Assembly: GCA_028284565.1 (NCBI GenBank)
Contig: JANQRM010000214.1
Location: 1 to 8,148, forward strand
Direction: 5' to 3'
Length of the DNA: 8,148 bases
DNA from: Anaerolineae bacterium
Lineage (GTDB): Bacteria > Chloroflexota > Anaerolineae > Aggregatilineales > Phototrophicaceae
Positions 1-5,060 of the stretch are shown piece after piece; positions within the stretch are counted from its first letter, which is position 1, and each line of letters opens with the position of its first letter. The position numbers were made by a program, and so were the translations under genes. A model generated the notes under the pieces. The model made no database searches. It was not told where the DNA came from and saw nothing but the letters and a program-made list of their open reading frames with translations.

Positions 1-90
1 TTGGCGAGTATCAGTGAGATTGATTTGGGTCAGGCCGTGATGGATAAGCTGGCGGTGAATTATGAACGGGAGTGGGGTAAGGGCGAGTAA
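1..90 (+). CDS. C-terminal end of an unidentified protein (partial)
   Basis: Frame 1 is open from the first base to a TAA at 88-90 and gives 29 residues that end in NYEREWGKGE. The reading frame enters from outside the window, so neither start nor family can be seen. The residue mix is soluble and charged, with no membrane segment. It lies 94 bp upstream of proS on the same strand. I see no hairpin with a U-run between the two, so read-through into proS is possible. I do not recognise the protein. That it is a real gene end is inferred from the open frame, the strand agreement and the normal spacing. Confidence 0.5.
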   Translation: MASISEIDLGQAVMDKLAVNYEREWGKGE

Positions 91-111
91 AAAGTAGAAA
101 AGTATTTCAGC

Positions 112-139
112 TTGCAATTATTGAAAATTATTTAATAAT
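112..139 (+). promoter_or_regulatory. Weak candidate sigma70-type promoter for proS
   Basis: TTGCAA (112-117) and AATAAT (134-139) are separated by 16 bp in the AT-rich gap before proS. A start near 146 would leave a leader of about 40 nt. Matches to consensus are only partial, and AT-rich DNA yields such boxes by chance. The upstream gene could instead be cotranscribed with proS. Confidence 0.3.
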
Positions 140-184
140 CTGAACTATAGTGACCCTTCAAGAACCACTAAAGGAAACAATCTT

Positions 185-1948
185 ATGCGGATGAGCAAAC
201 TGTTTAGTCAAACCTTGCGTGATGTGCCTGCGGAAGTGGATATTGTCAGCCATCAATTGTTGTTGCGGGCGGGCTATATCCGTCAGTTGGGGACAGGCAT
301 CTTCAGTTATCTACCTTTGGCGCAACGGGCATTGACTAAAATTGAAAATATCATTCGTGATGAGATGGACAAAATCGACGGGCAAGAAATCACGATGCCA
401 GTCGTGCATCCTGCGAGTTTGTGGCAAGAGACCGGACGCTGGTATGCAATCGGTCCTGAATTGACACGCTTCTTGGATCGGGCGGAACGCGATATGGTGC
501 TGGGAATGACGCATGAAGAAGTCGTTGCTGACCTTGCGCGCAAAGAGATTAATTCGTATAAGCAACTGCCGGTGATGATTTATCAGATTCAGACGAAGTG
601 GCGTGATGAACCTCGTGCGCGAGGTGGATTGATTCGCGTGCGTGAGTTTGTCATGAAGGATAGCTATTCGCTGGATGTCGATGCGGACGGTCTTGATGTG
701 CAATATCGCGCGCATTATCAAGCGTACTTCAATATCTTCCATCGCTGTGGCTTGCCTGTGATTGCGGTGTCGTCTGACGTGGGGATGATGGGGGGCTATC
801 TGGCGCATGAGTATATGTATATCACGCCTATTGGTGAAGATACGCTGATGATTTGTGATGAATCCGGCTATGCGGCAAATCGGGAGGTGGCGCGTATCAC
901 GAAGCCCACACCTGAAGCTGAAGATGCACTCGAACTTGAGAAGGTCAAGACTCCGAATACCACGACCATTGAAGCTTTAGCCGAACTCTTGGATATTCCC
1001 AAATCGCGGACGGCTAAAGCTATCTTTATGGTGGCAACGATTGTCGAGGCGAATGAAGAAAAAGAGAAATTTGTCTTTGCGGTGGTGCGTGGGGATATGG
1101 ACGTGAATGAGGTGAAGCTCGGTAATGCGGTGAATGCCAAAGCCCTGCGTCCCGCGACGGAAGCTGAGATTCGCTCGATTGGGGCAGAACCCGGCTATGG
1201 TTCACCCATCAAAGTCCGCAACTGTACCATCGTCGTTGATGATTTGATTCCCAATTCGCCCAATCTTGTCGCCGGAGCGAATGAGGTCGGTTATCACTAC
1301 AAAAACGTCAATTATGGCCGTGATTATACGGCTGATGTTGTTGCAGACATCATCTCGGCGAAAGAAGGGGATACGAGTCCCGACGGCGCAGGTACTTTGC
1401 GAGAAGTTCGTGGGGTTGAAGTTGGGAATATCTTCAAACTGGGTACGCGATTTAGTGATGCGCTCGGCGCGACCTTCTTAGACAAGAATGGCAAGGCGCA
1501 ACCGATTGTTATGGGGTCTTATGGCATTGGAGTGGGGCGATTGCTGGCGTGTATTGCAGAAGAATATCATGATGAGAACGGCTTGAAATTGCCGATTTCG
1601 ATTGCGCCTTATGAAATTCACCTCATATCCTTGCGGGGTGGTGAAGATGAAGCTGAAAAGCTCTATGCTGATTTGCAATCTGCGGGATATTCGGTACTCT
1701 ATGATGACCGTGATGACCGTCCGGGTGTGAAGTTTAATGATGCCGATTTATTGGGGATGCCTTTACGGATTACCATTAGCAAACGCTCGCTCGAAAATGG
1801 GGGCGCAGAATTCAAACGCCGGGATTTGGATGAAACGGACATTGTGTCTTTAGATAGCATCTTGGATACGGTGAAATCGGAAATCGAGACCTTGCAATCG
1901 GCATTGGATTCTTTGGTGAAAGACGTTCCCTACAACGTGACGGATTAG
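185..1948 (+). CDS. proS: Prolyl-tRNA synthetase, bacterial type with INS editing domain
   Basis: This cytoplasmic class II aminoacyl-tRNA synthetase charges tRNA(Pro) with proline using ATP. The 587 residues run close to full length against the E. coli enzyme (572). The motif 1 region ends around P72 (TMPVVHPASLWQETGRW), and THEE lies at 109-112. Motif 2 spans about 137-160 (TKWRDE through VREFVMKDSY, with R153-E154-F155). The INS (YbaK-like) domain, which in this family deacylates mischarged Ala-tRNA(Pro), covers roughly 225-405. Motif 3 is GSYGIGVGR at 444-452. The anticodon-binding domain starts near P475 and includes the DDRDDRPGVKFNDADL segment. The ATG at 185 has AAGGA at 171-175 (9-nt spacing), and the N-terminus aligns with E. 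coli ProS. ATG 191 is a less likely alternative. No catalytic motif is missing. The gene is followed directly by a terminator, so it ends its transcription unit. Confidence 0.97.
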   Translation: MRMSKLFSQTLRDVPAEVDIVSHQLLLRAGYIRQLGTGIFSYLPLAQRALTKIENIIRDEMDKIDGQEITMPVVHPASLWQETGRWYAIGPELTRFLDRAERDMVLGMTHEEVVADLARKEINSYKQLPVMIYQIQTKWRDEPRARGGLIRVREFVMKDSYSLDVDADGLDVQYRAHYQAYFNIFHRCGLPVIAVSSDVGMMGGYLAHEYMYITPIGEDTLMICDESGYAANREVARITKPTPEAEDALELEKVKTPNTTTIEALAELLDIPKSRTAKAIFMVATIVEANEEKEKFVFAVVRGDMDVNEVKLGNAVNAKALRPATEAEIRSIGAEPGYGSPIKVRNCTIVVDDLIPNSPNLVAGANEVGYHYKNVNYGRDYTADVVADIISAKEGDTSPDGAGTLREVRGVEVGNIFKLGTRFSDALGATFLDKNGKAQPIVMGSYGIGVGRLLACIAEEYHDENGLKLPISIAPYEIHLISLRGGEDEAEKLYADLQSAGYSVLYDDRDDRPGVKFNDADLLGMPLRITISKRSLENGGAEFKRRDLDETDIVSLDSILDTVKSEIETLQSALDSLVKDVPYNVTD

Positions 1949-1956
1949 CACGAGAA

Positions 1957-1988
1957 GAGGACATTGTTATTTATGTCCTCCTTTCTTT
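1957..1988 (+). terminator. Intrinsic terminator after proS
   Basis: GAGGACAT (1957-1964) pairs perfectly with ATGTCCTC (1973-1980) across an 8-nt loop. A T-rich stretch (CTTTCTTT) follows. It begins 8 nt after the proS stop codon. Confidence 0.8.
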
Positions 1989-2013
1989 AATCTAATGTTG
2001 GTCTAACGCATCC

Positions 2014-2059
2014 ATGTTACGATTAAACGATTAAATCGAATATTTACTAATCTTAACAT
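2014..2059. repeat. Nested inverted repeat with an 8-bp tandem repeat upstream of the NYN-gene promoter
   Basis: The outer arms 2014-2025 (ATGTTACGATTA) and 2048-2059 (TAATCTTAACAT) are complementary at 11 of 12 positions. Inside them is a smaller palindrome, CGATT-A-AATCG (2028-2038). ACGATTAA occurs twice in tandem at 2019-2034. The element ends 18 bp before the TG of the extended -10 at 2077, so it covers the -35 area. No U-run follows, so it is not an intrinsic terminator. Its position and symmetry suit a regulator-binding site, but I cannot name one. Confidence 0.45.
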
Positions 2060-2076
2060 GAATTTGATGGAAATCT

Positions 2077-2085
2077 TGTTATAAT
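2077..2085 (+). promoter_or_regulatory. Extended -10 promoter for the NYN-domain gene
   Basis: TGTTATAAT is a perfect extended -10 (TGnTATAAT). No good -35 lies 16-18 bp upstream, which extended -10 promoters tolerate. Transcription would start near 2092, giving a leader of about 250 nt before the ATG at 2344. Confidence 0.55.
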
Positions 2086-2091
2086 ATGGGT

Positions 2092-2343
2092 TGGTTTTGT
2101 GATTTATTGCACAGGAGATGGTATAAATTTTGTGATGCTTCTGCCATAGAGGCGATTATAAAAGTCTGTTAGACTTTAATAGTGTAACACCCTTAATAAA
2201 TTCTTTTTTGTAGAAAGTTATCGAGCCCTTACGTGTATCCTACACCATACAATTTTGCCCTAAAAAAACGGCATCAAAAAGATATTGGAACCTTACTCGT
2301 GTATCTGGATGGTACAGGAGTTGAAAGCGTTTAGGAAACTATT
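2092..2343 (+). other. Long AT-rich leader of the NYN-domain gene
   Basis: About 250 nt lie between the predicted transcription start and the ATG. The region holds a 7-bp hairpin, AAAGTCT-GTT-AGACTTT (2161-2177). It also has a T-run at 2201-2209 with no strong hairpin directly before it, and a small dyad GTGTA-TCC-TACAC (2233-2245). CCTTAC followed by CGTGTATC occurs twice, at 2227-2239 and 2291-2305. The leader ends with the Shine-Dalgarno AGGAA at 2333-2337. I recognise no known riboswitch class or tRNA. A possible 33-codon ORF is listed separately. The length is unusual next to the short proS leader and suggests post-transcriptional control, which is inference. Confidence 0.4.
2233..2334 (+). 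CDS. Possible small leader ORF, 33 codons (low confidence)
   Basis: A GTG at 2233 opens a frame to TAG at 2332-2334. It would encode a basic-then-hydrophobic peptide containing ALKKRHQKDIGTLLVYLDG. The frame is open further back to 2200 but has no ATG. The stop codon overlaps the AGGAA Shine-Dalgarno of the downstream gene and lies 9 nt before its ATG, a layout compatible with translational coupling. Against it, there is no convincing Shine-Dalgarno before the GTG, and short open frames arise by chance. The frame does not join the downstream protein, because the TAG separates them. Confidence 0.2.
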   Translation: MYPTPYNFALKKRHQKDIGTLLVYLDGTGVESV

Positions 2344-4476
2344 ATGTCAGCTTATTTAGTCATTGATGTTGATGATTTACTGAGCCGATTTGCAGAACGC
2401 AGTATCAACATCGATCTCCAAGAACTTGCGGTGGGGCTACGTGGTGGCGCAGTCCTAGCTTCGGGTTTGGTCAATGCCGAAGATTTGAAAGCCATTGCAG
2501 TTGCCAACTGGTCACAACATAACGATCAGGGGGCTTCTACCACGCCCTATATGATCTTCAAAAATGCCGGCTATGAGGTCTTTGATGTGCCAGACCGCAA
2601 CAATCTGGCAGACGTTTTGATGATTCACTACTTTTCCTATGACCCAGAACCTGTTGATGAATTGATTTTGGCGACCACGAGCCAAGATATGCTCCCGCTT
2701 ATTCATCGTATTAAGCGTACTCGCAACGCCCGTATTCGGATGTGGGGGTCAGAAGATGTCTTGCAAGGAACCGAATTTGCGGACGAAATCATCTTCCAAC
2801 CACTCGAAAATCTTTTGGGACTTACAACGAAACACGTTGCGGTATATATCGACTTCGAGAATATCGCAATTAGTTTGAATGAACAGGGTTTTGTCGTTAA
2901 TCTCGACCATCTGATTGAACGCTTTGTCTCCCAAGCTCGCGCTTATGGGCATGTCGTTAAAATGTCTGCCTATGCCCCATGGGGACAGCGTGGCACGTTA
3001 CCTCCCTTGGTGGATAGTTCGGGACGTGAAGTCGCTGATGAATCGCCCTCGCGTTTGATGATGGCAAATATTGATCCGGTCTTTAATTTGCCGGGTAAGA
3101 ACAGTGCCGATATTCGTATCGCGCGTGATGTCATTACTGATGCTGGACATCCTGAATCTGCTGATGTCTATATCCTCGCCAGTGGAGACCGTGACTTTAA
3201 TGATGTGTTGAATACCTTAGCACAACGCAACAAAATCGTGATTGTATGGGGAGTGCGCGGGAGTACCAGTCGTCAACTCGAAAACAATCCGATGGTTTCT
3301 GTGGAATACATCGACAGCTTCACCAATCTCCAAACTCATCAGTCTTTGAGCGAAGTCACCCTGCCTGATGATGAAGTCGAGAGCTTTATTCCCTCTCAGT
3401 GGTCATCGGTTATCATTCAATTTGGGCGACTCTCCGTAAAGCTCGACTCAGAAGAGATTCAACGCCAGCAACTCATTGAGCAATTGGTTGATATTGGCGC
3501 GGTGGTCTCGGTGGACCGTGGGGAAGATTTGGTCTCCCAGTCGGTCTCTTTGGGAATTTTGAAGATGGTTTCCTCAGACCGTATGGCGCTGAATCGCAAT
3601 CATTCCATTGTGGAAAAAACGCAAACCATTGTGGAATGTGTGACTCGGCGTGTGGCGAATACCCTGCAAGTTCGCGGTTGGGAATATGTCAATTACGGCT
3701 TCTTGCTGAAGGGCTTGGAGATGGAACGGGACATCACCCGCCCCGGCATGAACGATAGCGACCAATGGCGGTCTCATTGGATCGACTGCCTTGTGCGAGA
3801 GGGGGTCTTGCAACGACAGCTGGTTCCCCACCGCCATAACCCCGATGACCTTGTGCCAGTGATTAGCTTACCAGAAGTCGATGACACCAACTTCATCCAA
3901 GAGGTGATGGCGAATACGCTCCAGAATGTCTCTCTAGAAGAGTGGGAAGGCTTGGAATTAGACGGTTTGGCACAACAAGACGAAGTGACCAGCCTGATGG
4001 CACAGCGTATTATCGTTAGTGTGGAGCAGTTTACGAGCTTCCGTAACTTTGAATGGTGTCCATTGGGGAGTTTACATCGTCGCTTAAGAGACTTTGACCC
4101 CGGCATGGCGTTCCAACGGGCAGTTGAATACTTGATGTTAAATAAAGTGGCTGATGTCGATGAATATGCCAATCCACAGAGTAACTTCAATACCAAAGGG
4201 ATTGCGCTCAATCTGGGTCATTCAACCACACAGTTTATCTTAGAACAACGCAACTCATTTGTGCGAGTTCTATTGACACTCTATGAACGTAACATCCCCA
4301 TCACTTTGAAGACGATTCAAGAGACCCAACCCGAATCTACTTGGGATATTCCATTCTGGATTACGGTTATGGAAACCGAGAATATCTTGAATCCTTTACC
4401 CGGACGCACTGACCAATACAGCCTCTTTCGGACGCATCATACGGTGAAATTGGTCGCAGGCGACAGCCCAGAGTAA
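2344..4476 (+). CDS. Tandem NYN-domain protein (predicted RNase) with long winged-helix-like C-terminus
   Basis: The 710-residue protein has two PIN-like NYN domains in tandem. The second, about 165-330, is canonical: VAVYIDFENIA with D170, NSADIRIARD with D256 and D262, and SGDRDF with D282 and D284. These are the acidic metal-binding positions of NYN (LabA/DUF88-type) nucleases. The first, about 1-160, has the same layout but is altered: VIDVDDLL with D8, NNLADVLM with D90, and ATTSQDM in place of ASGDRDF, so the D282 equivalent is S113 and only D115 remains. It may be structural or regulatory. Residues 340-710 contain several helix-rich blocks, each ending in a hydrophobic beta-hairpin-like stretch (GILKMV, REGVLQRQLV, NKVADVDEY, TENILNPLP). 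I read these as repeated winged-helix modules, known partners of NYN domains. No signal peptide or membrane helix is seen, so it is probably cytoplasmic. The ATG is preceded by AGGAA (2333-2337), 6-nt spacing. RNA cleavage is inferred from the family, and the target is unknown. Confidence 0.85.
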   Translation: MSAYLVIDVDDLLSRFAERSINIDLQELAVGLRGGAVLASGLVNAEDLKAIAVANWSQHNDQGASTTPYMIFKNAGYEVFDVPDRNNLADVLMIHYFSYDPEPVDELILATTSQDMLPLIHRIKRTRNARIRMWGSEDVLQGTEFADEIIFQPLENLLGLTTKHVAVYIDFENIAISLNEQGFVVNLDHLIERFVSQARAYGHVVKMSAYAPWGQRGTLPPLVDSSGREVADESPSRLMMANIDPVFNLPGKNSADIRIARDVITDAGHPESADVYILASGDRDFNDVLNTLAQRNKIVIVWGVRGSTSRQLENNPMVSVEYIDSFTNLQTHQSLSEVTLPDDEVESFIPSQWSSVIIQFGRLSVKLDSEEIQRQQLIEQLVDIGAVVSVDRGEDLVSQSVSLGILKMVSSDRMALNRNHSIVEKTQTIVECVTRRVANTLQVRGWEYVNYGFLLKGLEMERDITRPGMNDSDQWRSHWIDCLVREGVLQRQLVPHRHNPDDLVPVISLPEVDDTNFIQEVMANTLQNVSLEEWEGLELDGLAQQDEVTSLMAQRIIVSVEQFTSFRNFEWCPLGSLHRRLRDFDPGMAFQRAVEYLMLNKVADVDEYANPQSNFNTKGIALNLGHSTTQFILEQRNSFVRVLLTLYERNIPITLKTIQETQPESTWDIPFWITVMETENILNPLPGRTDQYSLFRTHHTVKLVAGDSPE

Positions 4477-4482
4477 GTCTAG

Positions 4483-4519
4483 GCTAGGCGAAATGGGTGA
4501 GTCTGCTATAATGCCTAGC
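4483..4519 (+). promoter_or_regulatory. rpsO promoter (extended -10) framed by an inverted repeat
   Basis: TGCTATAAT at 4504-4512 is a perfect extended -10 without a good -35, the same design as the promoter at 2077. GCTAGGC (4483-4489) and GCCTAGC (4513-4519) are exact inverted copies that flank it. CTAGGC is also repeated in tandem at 4479-4489. Transcription would start near 4519, at the edge of the right arm. The repeat could be an operator. As a 7-bp stem with a 23-nt loop it could also act weakly as a 3' end for the NYN gene, which has no other obvious terminator. Confidence 0.55.
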
Positions 4520-4528
4520 AATTATTCG

Positions 4529-4592
4529 ATTTGACCCATGGGCAAACTGTCCAGCCCATTGGGTGACAGAGATCAAAGGATGGTCACAAATG
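4529..4592 (+). promoter_or_regulatory. Structured rpsO leader, candidate S15 autoregulatory element
   Basis: ACCCATGGGC (4534-4543) pairs with GCCCA (4554-4558) and TGGGT (4560-4564), a 10-bp stem with one bulged T (4559) and a 10-nt loop. In the loop, CTGTC (4547-4551) is complementary to GACAG (4565-4569) just 3' of the stem, which would form an H-type pseudoknot. The Shine-Dalgarno AAAGGA (4575-4580) lies right after. A competing pairing, TGACC (4532-4536) with GGTCA (4582-4586), could extend towards the ATG and would mask it. S15 is known to repress its own mRNA through leader structures that differ between bacterial groups. The E. coli one is a pseudoknot in equilibrium with hairpins. 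Assignment here is by analogy. Confidence 0.5.
4575..4580 (+). promoter_or_regulatory. Shine-Dalgarno that decides the rpsO start
   Basis: AAAGGA lies 9 nt before ATG 4590. It selects that ATG over the in-frame GTG at 4563, which lies inside the leader hairpin and has no Shine-Dalgarno. Confidence 0.8.
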
Positions 4593-4859
4593 ACATTGAC
4601 ACCCGAACAAAAAGCTGAAATCGCCAAAGAGTATGGGATGAACGAAAATGACACGGGTTCTACCCAAGTCCAAATCGCTCTCCTGACGGCGCGGATTAAA
4701 TACCTCACGGAACATCTCCAAACCCATAAACATGACGAACATTCCCGCCGAGGCTTGTTGAAGTTGGTCGGGCAACGTCGTCGTCACCAACGGTATTTAG
4801 CCCGCAAAAACCCAGAACTCTACAAAGATTTAATCAAACGTTTGGGTCTACGGAATTAG
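4590..4859 (+). CDS. rpsO: 30S ribosomal protein S15
   Basis: S15 is a primary 16S rRNA-binding protein that organises the central domain of the small subunit, and in several bacteria it represses its own translation. From ATG 4590 the protein has 89 residues, the same length as E. coli S15. The family signatures [17 protein letters not shown] (20-36) and [15 protein letters not shown] (51-65) are present, as is the RLGLRN end. H42, D49 and S52 correspond to the E. coli RNA contacts H41, D48 and S51 (numbered there without Met). Starting at GTG 4563 would add nine residues that S15 proteins lack and that fall within the leader structure, so I reject it. The gene has its own promoter and terminator and precedes pnp, as in many bacteria. 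Confidence 0.97.
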   Translation: MTLTPEQKAEIAKEYGMNENDTGSTQVQIALLTARIKYLTEHLQTHKHDEHSRRGLLKLVGQRRRHQRYLARKNPELYKDLIKRLGLRN

Positions 4860-4871
4860 TGTTGGATGTTT

Positions 4872-4905
4872 GCCAGAGCGAAAAACTCTGGCTTCTTTAT
4901 TATTT
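4872..4905 (+). terminator. Intrinsic terminator between rpsO and pnp
   Basis: GCCAGAG (4872-4878) pairs perfectly with CTCTGGC (4886-4892) across loop CGAAAAA. TTCTTTATTATTT follows. It starts 13 nt after the rpsO stop. Some read-through into pnp is plausible, as known for the E. coli rpsO-pnp pair. Confidence 0.85.
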
Positions 4906-4966
4906 AGGGAAACAATCCCAAATTGATCGTTATGCAAAATGCGTCTTATGTGGCAGGTATTGAGAG

Positions 4967-5000
4967 AGGGTGTTAGTTCCAAAAACGGATTTAGCACCTT
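4967..5000 (+). promoter_or_regulatory. Long hairpin in the pnp leader
   Basis: AGGGTGTTAG (4967-4976) pairs with TTAGCACCTT (4991-5000). After a U-U mismatch, TCC (4978-4980) pairs with GGA (4987-4989), and the loop is AAAAAC. This gives 13 pairs, three of them G-U. No U-run follows, so it is not a terminator. In E. coli a pnp-leader duplex is cut by RNase III and then degraded by PNPase, so that the enzyme limits its own synthesis. This hairpin occupies a comparable place about 60 nt before the start codon. I see no convincing separate pnp promoter at 4906-4966. TTGATC at 4923 has no good -10 partner. Confidence 0.4.
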
Positions 5001-5060
5001 GTTTCAATCCCTGACATGGAGGCGCGTTTTGTTTGTGAAATGTGGAAAAAGGAGAATTAA

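Noticed and set aside
91..184. T-box or other aminoacylation-sensing leader before proS
   Set aside because: The gap is only 94 bp, and the T-box core and terminator/antiterminator stems are absent.
311..808. 165-codon ORF on the - strand within proS
   Set aside because: Shadow of the proS frame. It shows no domain pattern, and the + strand protein is a clear full-length synthetase.
2161..2209. Hairpin at 2161-2177 with the T-run at 2201-2209 as an intrinsic terminator or attenuator
   Set aside because: The T-run lies 23 nt after the stem, too far for intrinsic termination, and the stem is AT-rich.
3774..4211. 145-codon ORF on the - strand within the NYN gene
   Set aside because: Serine/arginine/threonine-rich antisense reading with no recognisable motif, inside a continuous + strand gene.
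4563..4589. GTG 4563 as the rpsO start, giving 98 residues
   Set aside because: It lies inside the leader hairpin and has no Shine-Dalgarno. ATG 4590 has AAAGGA at good spacing and gives the usual 89-residue length.
4907..4919. GGGA-AACAA-TCCC hairpin after the rpsO terminator
   Set aside because: A 4-bp stem is too weak to support a function on its own.
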